NCBI GenBank assembly: GCA_028753945.1
Contig: JAPNXP010000003.1
Span: 5,766,001-5,830,000 of the forward strand
DNA length: 64,000 bases
Direction of reading: 5' to 3'
DNA from: Hexactinellida sp. DTS-2022
Lineage: Eukaryota > Porifera > Hexactinellida
In this document: one piece after another, positions 50,409 through 60,688 of the stretch
How positions within the stretch are numbered: the stretch's first letter is position 1
How the letters are laid out: each line of letters opens with the position of its first letter
Position numbers and translations under genes: made by a program
Notes under the pieces: generated by a model
The model's input: the letters and a program-made list of their open reading frames with translations, nothing else
Databases searched by the model: none
What the model was told of the DNA's origin: nothing

Positions 50409-53400
50409 CTAGACACTCGAAACAAACTCGGCATAGGTAGAGGAGCTCAGTTCAGTTAGTCCCAAACGGGAGAGAGTCATGTTAGCGCGGAGCTTCTGAA
50501 TTGTAAACGAGGCTGTTGTTACTATAAATAGAATACGGGGTATAAATAGTTTGATCAAATACAGTCGACTCCGCTTAATAGAGTCACCTCGGGACCAGGT
50601 TGTTTTGACCCGATTAAGCGGAGAAACCGATTAACCGAAAATATTGTAAGCCAAACTGTAATTCTGTCCTGTAAATCCTGTGAAATTTTGACCTGATTAA
50701 GCGGAGTTGACTGTATGTAAAATACACTTAATAAAGGAAATTTTTTAGTGATAATTGATAAAGCATATATAATATCGGCAAATACCTTTTTACACCTTTT
50801 TTAAAAAATAAAAACCCGGCATCAAAAAGGTGAATATTTGATGTAAAATTACAATAGATAAGGTGTTGGCCGATATAGGTAATTCCCAAATTTTTATTAA
50901 GATATATAGTTCAACAGTTTCAGTAGTACTTAGTCCTTACCATCTGGTTTGATTAGGCCATCTTTAATGTATCTCAAATACTGGAAGAATTCACAAACAA
51001 TAGCAATCTAAAGAAACAGTCTTAATTATATCATATTTCTTTTTAAGAGATAACTTATATGTAGACCGTCTATTTCTAGATCAGGTTTTCTTACATATAA
51101 ATTAGTATTACCCATAGACGGCAGGGCTTTTGGTATACAGAATTTATAGACGGTCTACAAAATTTTGCTTTATTTGTATGGGCTTTTATAGACGGTGTAG
51201 AAATAGACCGTCTACATATACTAAGGATGCTCTTATTTTAAAGAGGACTTTTTTGTTAATTCAGTTGCTCAAAAACAGTTGTTTATACGCTACGTATATT
51301 TAGGAATCCAATAAATAACTTTCTCAGATCTAAGAGAAGAATAAATATGAAAATGTTGGGAAAGTAAACACATCAACAAGTGTAGTGCAAATAAGTACTT
51401 TTCCAAAGGTTAATTAATTTATGTATAAAACTTGTACTTAGCAATGGGAATTATATCTTATCCATACTGATACTATATTTAGCTACGAATTTAATATTAT
51501 TTTTATAAATAGACATTATCGAGTAAGATCAGTAGACTCTCGTTAATACGAACACCAAGGGGACCGTCAAAATCTGTTCGTACAAAGTAGATATCGAATA
51601 TTAGAACACCGGATATAAGACATTCTACTGGAAAACGGTTGCCATATACCCTATAAAATCTATACCGGTTATAAGAACATTATATGCAGTTCCCGACGAT
51701 GTTCTTATAATCGGCATCCACTGTATCCGAAATTTGTATTAAACGGATTACTTGCATGTATTTGTATAGGCTAGGGGAATTAAACTTTGTACTTCTTACC
51801 GATATTTCGCCATAAGTTCGTATTATGGATAATCTACTGTAGTTGTTAGAATGATTATGATGGTAGTGTGTAGTAAGCAATAAACTTACCCTTTGTCTAG
51901 CCTTGGCATTTATGTAATACCAATCTGAGGTTTCTGCTATTTTAATTTTGTACTGACAAGGTTGATCTTTTTCGTATGTTAAATCACACTGACTGTAAAC
52001 AAAAACAATAATAAAATAGTTGTTTGTTCGGTATAATGCTTTGTCTAGGAAATACATGTAATCTATTACGATTATTACTCTGCATATTGTACCATTTCAG
52101 ACACATAAACAAATGAATTAATTTTCTATTATTAGGAAAAGCATTAGTCAACTATACGCAATCTTCATTAATATTCATAGCATTTATTATAAATTTGGCT
52201 CTATTAGCAAGTTATTTTCTGTCCCCAAGCGAGCATTTAATGTCGATTATGTTCTTATAATAGCAATTTCGCCAATTAGCAAAATGCAAAACGCTACTTG
52301 CTATTATGCGAACACCACTATCGTTATAACGAAGTGCTTGGGACCTGTAAATCCCTTCGTTATATCCCGATATTCGTTATAAGCGGATAATAATTAATGC
52401 ATTTAGTGCTCTGGGGGAAATCTCCATTCGTTATAAGCAGTTATTTCGTTATATCCGACTTGGTTATAAAGGGAGTTCACTGTATACTAAACTGTATGTA
52501 CTATACAACAGTCAACAAAAGCAACAAACATTGTGTGTACCTGTTTCCAATTGAATCCGTGGGTCCCTTGCTAACTACCTTCTCCATCATAAATGTATTA
52601 GCGTGTATTGCCCCTTGAATCTCATCAGAGAGCTACAGTATAGCATAGCAGTTATAGCATAGCAGTAAAGTAATATAAAATTAAGGAATTATACTAGTTA
52701 CAGTCAACAACCGTAAATTCGAATACCCTTAAATTAAATAATTACAACTATGTATAATAAATTAATACTTATAGTTTAAGATGCAACCAACAAATGCAAT
52801 TACTTATTCGTCTGCTTATAATACGAGAAACTTTTAATTATAAACAAAGCCCTATGGTTCCAAATTAACAACGTACATAGGGTTTGTATTAAATCCGAAC
52901 TTTCACTAATTCGAATAGGAAATACATTATAGTAGCGTCTCAATCTACTAGAGCGCCTCAAAATACCACTGTATAATTAGTAATAGCATATCCATGGTTT
53001 ATATTAGTGTATCATACAGCGCCTCTATATACGATACAACAGTACTATAATTAGAATATAATATTACTACATATTTACTATATATTATTATGTAAGCTAG
53101 TATAATTACTATTTCCTATGTAATTCGGTATTATGTACTATGTACCTCTTCGTTTGAGAAGGAGAGAGAAGTCTTAACGTCGAGAGAGCTGATCTCAGAA
53201 ATGAGAGGAGAGGAATATTCTAGAGACGGAGCCTCCATCCACTGAGACACCCGCTTACAGCAATCTGTAGAGTTCTAGACACAAATAGTAGATTGTACCA
53301 TGGATAAGAGATAACACAGTTAAATGTAGTTGTTGTTTCAAATAATACACCAACACAGGGCATATATGTAGTATAACAATTCTAAATAAATTCAGTAGAC

Positions 53401-56400
53401 TCTCGATAATAGGAACATGGCTAATACGAATATCGGTTAAGGAGTACAAAGTTTAATTCCCCTAGCCTATACAAATGCATCCAAATGACTCCGGTTAATA
53501 CGAATACATTTGAATGTTTCCTAGTGTTCGTACTAACGAGATTTTAATTGGCTCTCATTGCATTGTATTATAACAGAAGTCAGTTAGTTTAAACTTTAAA
53601 CATAAACAGTAGAACCTCGTTAATACGAACACCAACGGACGGTCCAAATTTGTTTGTATTACCCGAAGTAATATCAATTGAATAGCCATTGTAAGGACCT
53701 GATTTTGTGTAAATATCTGTTCGTCTTATCCGGAAATTCGTATTAACCGTGTTCGTACTAACGAGGTTCTACTGTAATTAACTTGTCCGTATAACCATTA
53801 AACACACGGCTATTCGATATCTCACCATATTATGTTGTGTTGTATAGGTTAATACAGTCAGTTGTTCTATTGGTAATGGCTCTCTTGCTTCTGAAGACTT
53901 TTCTAATTTCAGATTAGAGGTAGAAGGCTTTGACAACCAGTTAAGTTTCTTCTTTCCCTTTGTAGGGGTGTGTTTTCCGGAGCTGTTTAGGGTGGGACTG
54001 TTTGTACAGTGTTTCTCTAAATCAACGATTTTCTTTTTCAAAGTTTGTGCTTCATCTTGGAAACATTCGATCTGAAATAATTTTATCAAAATCTTATCTG
54101 TTAAACAGTTATTTGTTAGAAGGGCTTAATTATATCGACCAACACCTTTTCAATTAAAAAATATCAGAAAAGGTGTTAGCCAATATATAAATATCCATAA
54201 ATTAGAAAGAATTATTTAGATTATCTAATGATTCTAATCTATTAAACTAATATACGTACTACATTTGACGTCTGCAAGTTAGTAGAATAAATTACTTATT
54301 AATCGTAGTTTGTAGTACAGTGAACTCTCGTTATAACGAAGTGCTTGGGACCTGTAAAATCCTTCGTTATATCCGGATATTCGTTATAAGCGGATAATAA
54401 TTAATGCATTTAGTGCAAATATCCATTTCGTTATATCCGACTTCATTATAACGGGAGTTCACTGTACTTTCCAATTTAAGTTTGAATTTAATTGGATAAA
54501 GAATTCGATTACTAATCTAATAGCATAGTGTTAACAGTATTATCACTATAGAATCACTATACAGTCAGGTTCTTTTATTATGAACATTCAAGGGACCAAA
54601 ATTGTGTTCATAATAGAGACTTCATAATAAGCGAACTCAACTTAATACAAACCCTATGTAAATTGTTAAATTGGGACCATAGGGCTTGTTCATAATAAAA
54701 AATCTTCATATTAAGCAGACGAAATCTTGTTCATAATAAGCAGACCTGACAATATTATCACTATATTATCACTATATTATCGCTATAGTATCACTATAGT
54801 ATCACTATATTATCAGAACAGAGTTCTTACTCTTAGAAGTGCTTCTTCCAATCTCTTCACTGCATTCCATTCCTTTCGTTTGGCTTCGTTAACCATCTTA
54901 TTTGCCTCCTAAACAATGTGTTAATTAAATCAGTCTTACTTCAAATGTGAGTACGTAGAACCCAGGCTTTCATTAAAACTAATTTCCCGCGCGCCTAGAT
55001 TTAGTTGAGCTCGCTCACACGCGCCTAAATTACTCATTTGTAATAAGTATATGGGACCATCTCTCGATTTTCGCGCCCCTAGAAAATATCCTTCTATACG
55101 CCGGGTCGTTACATTTATATTCATTCCACTCTATGGGAGAAAAAATCTAAAATAACAGCTGTGCAGACAGCATATTCTGGTGGAGGCACTATTAGTCATT
55201 GAACCACCAAATGTAGTGCCTCTAAATCAGCGATTCCCAACCTTTTTCAACCGTGGACCCCCTATAGTAAATATTAGACATTCTGTGGACCCCCTCCCAT
55301 TGTCCGTAATACATCCTGTGGACCCCCTACAGGGGTCCGTGGACCCCAGGTTGGGAACCACTGCTCTAAATGAATATGCAGTCGGCACAGCTGTAATTTT
55401 ATATTTTTTATGTTCGTACTAAATGGAATTTGAATACCATATCAATTAACTGGCCTGGATGAAACCCTGGTAGAACCTGTATAATCCGACACCATTTTTG
55501 AAATGGAAAATTGTCGGATTGCCAAATTGTCGGATTTTACAGGTTTCTACTGACAAAGTAAGTTAACTCACAACAAATAAGCTTTCTGTTAATTCGTGCA
55601 TCTCGTTGTCCATGTCCGTTCTATCGAGCATTAATTTTGAGTTCTCCGTGAACTTTGATTCCAGTTCCTAAAGTTATGTAATTAATAGTGAACCACATTA
55701 CAGATCCCACGTGACTTGTAATAAACCCATTTTATTGCTGACTCAAAATGCGTAACACACATAACACCTGAATGGGGTAATAGGAAACGGTTTATAATTA
55801 TAATTGATTTGTGTCTGATATTATTCAACATATTAAGTGGTTAACCAGAGTTGGTTAGTTGGAGGTGTTCCAATATCATATTTTAGCTTACAGCCAGTTG
55901 CATAATGTCCTGATTACTAATTATCGGGCTAGCCTAATATTGCATAATAGACGATATAACAGCTATTATGGGAATGAGTACAGTGGATGCCGGATATAAG
56001 AACATGGTCGGGAACTGCATATAATGTTCTTATAACCGGCATAAATTATACAGGGTATAAGGAAACCGTTTTCCAATATAATGTTCTTATATCCGGCATA
56101 TACTGTAATCTATACTAGGAAAAATATGGAGGGGCTTCTAAAGGAAAAATAAATTTGTTCGAGTTCTATTGTTCTCAATTCAATTCCCGTATTATACCCT
56201 GCTACCAACCTACGTCTTTTCAGAATATGCAGAGTTGCAGACTATTGTGACCTCAATTATATCCCATATAATACCTGTTATAGACTTATAGTCCTGTATC
56301 TTTACAATACAATACAATACAATACAATAGGCTATCCCTTACCTTTCTGAGTCTCTTTATCTCCCCCTCGAGTTCCTCCTCTCGATAGCTGGAGTGGGAC

Positions 56401-56597
56401 TGCGTGCTCTCCGCCGGGGAGGGCAGTCTCAGGCCGCCGGTCGGTAGGATTATCTGGTCCGACCCGTCCGAGGTGCCCCTCGAGTGGGAGAGAGAGTTGG
56501 GACTCTCTTCATCCGAGCTGGTGATTGTGTTCTGCGAGAGAACCATAGAGGGGAGGCAGGGGGCACTCGTAGAGAGAGGAGACTGCACTGCTGACAT
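50409..56597 (-). CDS. Rabin8/Sec2-type Rab guanine-exchange factor
   Basis: Minus-strand exons 56343-56597, 55572-55667, 54831-54908, 53826-54071, 53146-53274, 52541-52632, 51890-51992, 50941-51007 and 50409-50521 join in phase to 392 residues, versus about 460 for human RAB3IP. Residues 1-70 are a Ser-rich tail. Residues ~74-165 form the Sec2 coiled coil that opens Rab8-class GTPases: EMHELTESLFVEANKMVNEA is nearly the diagnostic Rabin8 stretch. A basic linker (TPTKGKKKLNW) follows. The C-terminus keeps the Rabin8 end domain: PCQYKIKIAETSDWYYI, ARQRIAIVCEFFQYLRYIKDG, then RANMTLSRLGL. Known relatives act on vesicles bound for the plasma membrane and primary cilium. The donor of exon 4 (after CAACATAATATG) is the least certain junction, and exon 5 has no recognisable motif. 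The gene is divergent from the LYAR-like gene. Confidence 0.9.
50562..50716. mobile_element. MITE family E in Rabin8 intron 8
   Basis: Ends CAGTCGACTCCGCTTAATAG and ATTAAGCGGAGTTGACTG, TA-flanked. The interior has TTTTGACCCGATTAAGCGGA. It begins 41 nt outside the last exon. Confidence 0.92.
50772..50885. repeat. repeat family I
   Basis: It contains ATATCGGCAAATACCTTTTT, AAAACCCGGCATCAAAAAGG and AAGGTGTTGGCCGATATAGG. Confidence 0.7.
51057..51228. mobile_element. inverted-repeat element family H
   Basis: Left end ATGTAGACCGTCTATTTCTA and right end AGAAATAGACCGTCTACATA are a clean inverted pair. The interior has TAGACGGCAGGGCTTTTGGT. This is the clearest copy. Confidence 0.85.
51530..51839. 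mobile_element. MITE family A3 split by family D
   Basis: The left part is CAGTAGACTCTCGTTAATAC to CTGTTCG. The right part is CCGAAATTTGTATTAAACGG to ATGGATAATCTACTG. The 51583-51723 element sits between. Confidence 0.85.
51583..51723. mobile_element. MITE family D inserted in family A3
   Basis: It begins CAAAGTAGATATCGAATATT and ends TATAATCGGCATCCACTG, with TA on each side. The interior has GGAAAACGGTTGCCATATAC and CAGTTCCCGACGATGTTCTT. Confidence 0.85.
52190..52316. mobile_element. MITE family F, partial
   Basis: It contains TGGCTCTATTAGCAAGTTAT, CCCCAAGCGAGCATTTAATG and ACTTGCTATTATGCGAACAC. It runs into the following family B element. Confidence 0.75.
52318..52482. mobile_element. MITE family B
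   Basis: It begins TATCGTTATAACGAAGTGCT and ends TATAAAGGGAGTTCACTG/TA. Its first bases overlap the end of a family F copy, so it probably inserted there. It lies 59 nt from the exon 6 donor of Rabin8. Confidence 0.85.
53393..53545. mobile_element. MITE family A3
   Basis: It begins CAGTAGACTCTCGATAATAG and contains ATATCGGTTAAGGAGTACAA. The right end is near CGTACTAACGAGATTTTAAT, degraded. Confidence 0.75.
53607..53774. mobile_element. MITE family A2
   Basis: Ends CAGTAGAACCTCGTTAATAC and CTAACGAGGTTCTACTG, TA-flanked, with CTTATCCGGAAATTCGTATT inside. Confidence 0.9.
54318..54464. mobile_element. MITE family B in Rabin8 intron 3
   Basis: Ends CAGTGAACTCTCGTTATAAC and TTATAACGGGAGTTCACTG are perfectly inverted, TA-flanked. 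Confidence 0.92.
54562..54750. mobile_element. MITE family C in Rabin8 intron 3
   Basis: It starts CAGTCAGGTTCTTTTATTAT and ends AATAAGCAGACCTGAC. It is followed by a short TATTATCACTA tandem run to about 54810. Confidence 0.9.
54960..55100. repeat. dispersed repeat family K
   Basis: It contains CAGGCTTTCATTAAAACTAA, CGCGCGCCTAGATTTAGTTG, GTATATGGGACCATCTCTCG and GCGCCCCTAGAAAATATCCT. Confidence 0.7.
55145..55420. mobile_element. repeat family M split by a hAT-like MITE
   Basis: The left part is AAATCTAAAATAACAGCTGT... and the right part ends GGCACAGCTGTAATTTTATA. A compact copy without insertion lies at about 62889-62990. Confidence 0.75.
55228..55363. mobile_element. hAT-like MITE family L with 8-bp duplication
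   Basis: Ends CAGCGATTCCCAACCTTTTT and CCAGGTTGGGAACCACTG. CTCTAAAT flanks both sides (55220-55227, 55364-55371). The interior repeats GTGGACCCCCT. Confidence 0.93.
55470..55552. mobile_element. MITE family O fragment
   Basis: It begins GGTAGAACCTGTATAATCCG and ends GATTTTACAGGTTTCTACTG. The interior has GTCGGATTGCCAAATTGTCG. Confidence 0.75.
55981..56105. mobile_element. MITE family D
   Basis: Ends CAGTGGATGCCGGATATAAG and TCTTATATCCGGCATATACTG, TA-flanked. It lies in Rabin8 intron 1. Confidence 0.92.
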
Positions 56598-56652
56598 ACT
56601 GAGGAATAGTATAACTTAGTGTGTGTTGTATATTATTATTATTATTATTATA

Positions 56653-56826
56653 TAGTGAACTCCCGTTATAACGAAGTCGGATATAACAAAATAAGCGCTT
56701 ATAACGAAATGGAGATTTTCCCCCAGAGCACTAAATGCATTAATTATTATCCGCTTATAACGAATATCCGGATATAACGAAGGGATTTACAGGTCACAAA
56801 CACTTCGTTATAACGAGAGTTTACTG
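56653..56826. mobile_element. MITE family B upstream of Rabin8
   Basis: It begins TAGTGAACTCCCGTTATAAC and ends TTATAACGAGAGTTTACTG. It starts about 55 bp upstream of the Rabin8 ATG, so it may lie in the 5' UTR or promoter. Confidence 0.88.
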
Positions 56827-57003
56827 TATAGTGTGTATAGTTATATTTTTATAGTGTGTTGTATAGTTATATTTTATTTATAGTAATCGAATGATACATG
56901 ACCTTATATTGGAACATTCTACTACATAGTATTCATAAGCTAAACTTACAAGTAAGCGCATAATTATTCTTGTGGAAATATAACCACGTATATCTACGTA
57001 TAA

Positions 57004-57151
57004 CAGTAGAACGTCATAATTAATACGTACACTCAGTTCCCTTTAATTAAAGCCTTTCAATACAAATGATACCGGTTTTAATAAATACGAATTCCGATAA
57101 AGCGATCGCATTTTGACGGTCCATGATGTTCGTACTAACGACGTTCTATTG
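57004..57151. mobile_element. MITE family A
   Basis: Ends CAGTAGAACGTCATAATTAA and CTAACGACGTTCTATTG, with TCAGTTCCCTTTAATTAAAG and GAATTCCGATAAAGCGATCG inside. Confidence 0.82.
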
Positions 57152-57940
57152 TAATTAGTAGAAATAGAATTTGACTCCAATTATGCATACTGAAATACTA
57201 GATAGAAAATATATTTTTTGGTATTTTATTTGAAAAGATTCGTGAATCCTTTGTATAAATTACGTGATTAAAATTGACACGTTTTATACTACGATTCGGT
57301 TGTATTGAAATAATAAAGTGGAAATAGGGTTTCTTGATTATTCATTGACATTTTAGTTGTCTGCTAACTTCCTTTACTAGCCGTTCAATCGTTACGTAAC
57401 GCTTTCAAGGGGTGTTCATGTTCACCAATTTGTGACAACACTTTTTGTATTACAAACTGGTCAAAAGCATGACATACTTATAGGGAGGGGGAATCTTTCG
57501 CTAAGGAACTTTAAACGGCCTCTTATATAATATTTATAATTCAGGGAATATCTAAGTGCCTGACTTGTTGCTAAGTAAGTAATAGGTGGATCAGAGGAGT
57601 TAAGATAAATTAGGAATAACATAGGATAGGGGTCTCAAAATTCGTAAATGTTTCCTTACATAAGTTTGGGTATTCTTTATACTGAAATATTTTATAATGT
57701 GGATACTAATAACGTAGATAGTTTATGCCAATGACTACATTGTATAAGTCTAGAGTTCTGTATTACTATGGCATATAATGAGTCAGAACACTGGACATCT
57801 AACAAAGTTATACCGTAGTCCAATAATTAAATTAAATTAAATATAATATAATTTCCTTTGATGTAAGCCAGTAAGGCTATGTATATTAATTGTTGGGAAC
57901 CACTGGGTTACGGTCTCTAATAGGGATGTAAGCTCGTTAT

Positions 57941-58053
57941 GGGGACCCCAGCGTTTTAGGCCCCCCGTCCCTAAATCGCTAGCGTTTTGGGCCCCCTGGG
58001 CTTTAAAACACTAGCGATATAGGGATGGGGGTCCCTAAAACGCTGGGGTCCCC
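57941..58053. repeat. 113-bp GC-rich palindrome
   Basis: GGGGACCCCAGCGTTTTAGG at the left mirrors CCTAAAACGCTGGGGTCCCC at the right. The pairing continues inward through TCCCTAAATCGCTAGCG / CACTAGCGATATAGGGA to a short GGGCCC loop. It is the most GC-rich stretch of the intergenic region. Confidence 0.9.
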
Positions 58054-58214
58054 AAAGTGCGCTTACACCGGAATCAAAATTCTATGGAATATTGGTCCCC
58101 CGGACTAATATTCGGGGACCAATTTTCCAGTGACAGACCTTTTAGACATGTCTCTTCTAGACATCATGTGTACTCCTTTTCCGGAATTCGTATTAAATAC
58201 ATAGCATACGTATA

Positions 58215-58410
58215 CAGGTAAACCTCCGAAATGCGACACTTTTGGGAGCAGCGCGCTTGTGCCGGATATTCGGAGGTTTACCTTTCCAGTTATCCAGGTT
58301 ATATAACACCCTGCCCCATGCCCCCACATGCATTATTTATATTGGAAAGTCAATCGGGAGAATGGTTTTGTGCCGTATCTCGGAGGTGCCGCTTTTAGAG
58401 GTTTACGGTT
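58215..58410. mobile_element. element N, degraded/partly duplicated
   Basis: CAGGTAAACCTCCGAAATGC pairs with ATTCGGAGGTTTACCT by 58283. A second right half (AATCGGGAGAATGGTTTTGT ... AGAGGTTTACGGTTACCTGT) follows to about 58410, just upstream of the LYAR start. Confidence 0.75.
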
Positions 58411-58446
58411 ACCTGTATAATTATATAATTATCCCTAGTCGTGTCC

Positions 58447-60688
58447 ATGGTTGTGTTCACGTGCAACAACTGCGGAGAGAGTCTGAAGAAGAGTCAGGTG
58501 GAGAGACACGCTATGCAGCACAGAGGCTGCACTGCCTTCTCCTGCATGGACTGCTGCAGGGACTTTAGCCTCGCTAGCTACAAGACGCACACCAGCTGTG
58601 TGTCCGAGGCGCAGAGGTACCAGGGGGCCCTGTACGAGGGGCCGGACGGGGAGAGCAAGGGGGCCAAGCGGCAGAAGCAGTGGATTGAGGTAGGGAAGGG
58701 TATGTAGCGGTATGTATGTAGTATAGTGGATGCCGGTTATAAGAATATCGTCGGGAACTGCATATAATGTTCTTATAATCGGAATAAATTCTATAGGGTA
58801 TTAGGGTATATATGGCAACCGTTTTCCCTTTGTAATGTTCTTATATCCGGAATCTACTGTATGTGAGAGACAAGGAATTATCCAGGAGCGCGAGACGCTC
58901 CTTTTTGGAGCATGAATCTTGGAAAATTTTAAATTAGGAGCGCGAAAATTTGGAATCATCTCGTATACCGTAACATTAATTTGTGATTTAGGCTAAAATG
59001 AAAATTGGATCAGACCAGGATTAGGAGCGTATTTACAAATGGCTGTATAAATTATTACACTGTTAGTACTGGTGTATGATCTGTATCTCTGGTCCTGGCT
59101 GGAATGAATATTGGTGTTTTAACAGTGTTATAGTATAGTATTATTATATCTTTTGTTCTGTTTCTGTTAGCAAGTGAAGGAGTCGATAGAGAGCGCTGAT
59201 AATCTGAGTCCGAGAGTCTCAGCTCTCCTCTCAGCTGTTGCCAGCTATCCTAACGTGCCTCGGAAGCAGAAGAAGTTTGAAGTCAGTTATTAGTTTATCT
59301 TATTAGTTATTAGTTATCTCTCATTAGCAGGCCTTATTCCAGCCAAAATTTTATTCGCGCCTAGATTAAGTTTGAGCTTGCTCACACGCGCCTATAATAC
59401 TCAATTTGTATTACGTCTATGGGAACATCTCTCGATTTTCACATACCTAGAAAAGTTTCCTTCCAAATTTAAGCGCCTGTATGAAACCCTGCTCATTAGG
59501 ATTAGTTTATCTCATTAGCTTATCTTATTCCTATTGCTATATGTTATAACGCCCGTAACAGCTTAAATAATTGATAGAATCGAGATAGTAACCAACGGGA
59601 CTAAATGAATGCAATGGAATTAGTGTTATTCTAATTTAGTTACAGTATACCTGCATAATCCGACCCTCTATAATCCGGAATTCAGCAGAACCGACACTTT
59701 CCCTTATCCCAATGGGTGTCGGATTAGACAGGTTCTACTTTATTATGAATATTTTATTTGCTTTGTTTTATTAGAATTTCGTCTCAAACAGTTTGAGAGA
59801 AAGAAATCCTAAAATAATTCAACAAGTTTGGGAGGCTTTTTCTGGACAGTCAAAGGTAATTCTATTATATTTATGATTATGATTATATATACCCTGACCC
59901 GAATACCTACATTTCAACACGAATTAAATCCATCTCATATATAAATATTTAAATATTCCACCTTTATCAGGTATCTGCAGTGATTCTTATGGCGTGATAG
60001 AAAACAGTTATTAATTCACAGAATTAACTTTATTCTTTTTATTGTACAGTATAACATCGTTAGCACGAACATCAGGGGACCGTCAAAATGTGTTCGCCTT
60101 ATCCGGAATTTGTATTAACCAGTGTCATTTATATGGAAAAGGCTTTGAAGAGTGAAGGGGACTTAAATGATGTTCGTATTAACCGTGTTCTTACTAACGA
60201 GGTTCTACTGTGTTTATTATAGTTTCTATAGTTTTATTTATTTATTTAATTCCCAGGGAAAGGAATCTGTTTCAGAACAGAAAGAAAGTCAGCTGGGAAC
60301 TGAGAACGCAGATGGTAGTGAAACAAATCCCAAAATAGAATCAGAAGAGTTAGTATCAGAGGAAACAATTAAATCTGAAAAGAAGAAAAAGAAAAGGAAA
60401 AGAGTAGATTCTGAATTTGAAACTGATATAGCAGATAATCCTAACCAGGAATGCGAATTGAGAATAAATAAAGTTTTATATCTTTCTGAGGATATCCACA
60501 TTCCAGATTCAACAAATGTTGTTGAAATGTTGGAGACAGAAATAAAAGTTAAAAAGAAGAAACGAAAACGAGAGGAAATCGAGATTCAATCAGATATTAA
60601 AATAAAAAAGATTAAAACAGAGACAGAGACAGAATTCAAACGAAAAAAGAAGAAAAATAAACACAAACATTTAGAACATGAAGTTTGA
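58447..60688 (+). CDS. LYAR: LYAR-like nucleolar zinc-finger protein
   Basis: Exons 58447-58689, 59171-59281, 59775-59855 and 60257-60688 join in phase 0 throughout to 288 residues. Residues 4-51 match the LYAR-type zinc-binding N-terminus: FTCNNCGESLKKSQVERH, then FSCMDCCRDF and YKTHTSC, followed by RYQGALYEG as in human LYAR. Position 25 is His where human LYAR has Cys. KQWIEQVKESIESA and the WEAFSGQSK end of exon 3 also fit the family. Exon 4 is a charged tail with lysine/arginine clusters (EKKKKKRKRV, KVKKKKRKREE, FKRKKKKNKHKH) that should act as nucleolar localisation signals. LYAR works in ribosome biogenesis and cell growth control. Human LYAR is 379 residues with a C-terminal globular domain, which is absent here. 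The start is the ATG at 58447, within a GC-rich exon unlike the AT-rich exon 4. Confidence 0.93.
58725..58859. mobile_element. MITE family D in LYAR intron 1
   Basis: Ends TAGTGGATGCCGGTTATAAG and CTTATATCCGGAATCTACTG, TA-flanked. It starts 35 nt after the exon 1 donor. Confidence 0.9.
58870..59045. repeat. dispersed repeat family J
   Basis: It begins GAATTATCCAGGAGCGCGAG and ends AGCGTATTTACAAATGGCTG. GACGCTCC/GGAGC words pair near the left end. Confidence 0.8.
59335..59492. repeat. dispersed repeat family K
   Basis: It contains TTCCAGCCAAAATTTTATTC, GAGCTTGCTCACACGCGCCT, GTCTATGGGAACATCTCTCG and GCGCCTGTATGAAACCCTG. Confidence 0.7.
59644..59740. mobile_element. MITE family O
   Basis: Ends CAGTATACCTGCATAATCCG and ATTAGACAGGTTCTACTT. 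The interior has TATCCCAATGGGTGTCGG. It lies just upstream of LYAR exon 3. Confidence 0.78.
60047..60210. mobile_element. MITE family A abutting LYAR exon 4
   Basis: Ends CAGTATAACATCGTTAGCAC and CTAACGAGGTTCTACTG. The interior has GTTCGCCTTATCCGGAATTT. It ends 46 nt before the exon 4 start. Confidence 0.88.

Larger units (their letters stand above)
56598..58446. promoter_or_regulatory. divergent promoter region, Rabin8 / LYAR
   Basis: The two start codons face away from each other across 1.85 kb. The region holds an ATT run, MITE B (56653-56826), MITE A (57004-57151), repeat Q words (about 57385-57480), a GC-rich palindrome (57941-58053) and element N (58215-58410). No TATA box or other core promoter motif could be assigned. 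Confidence 0.5.

Noticed and set aside
56404..56619. Plus-strand frame opposite Rabin8 exon 1
   Set aside because: The minus frame carries the Rabin8 coiled-coil start; the plus frame is its shadow.
60289..60501. Phe/Ser-rich minus frame
   Set aside because: It is the complement of the lysine-rich LYAR exon 4.
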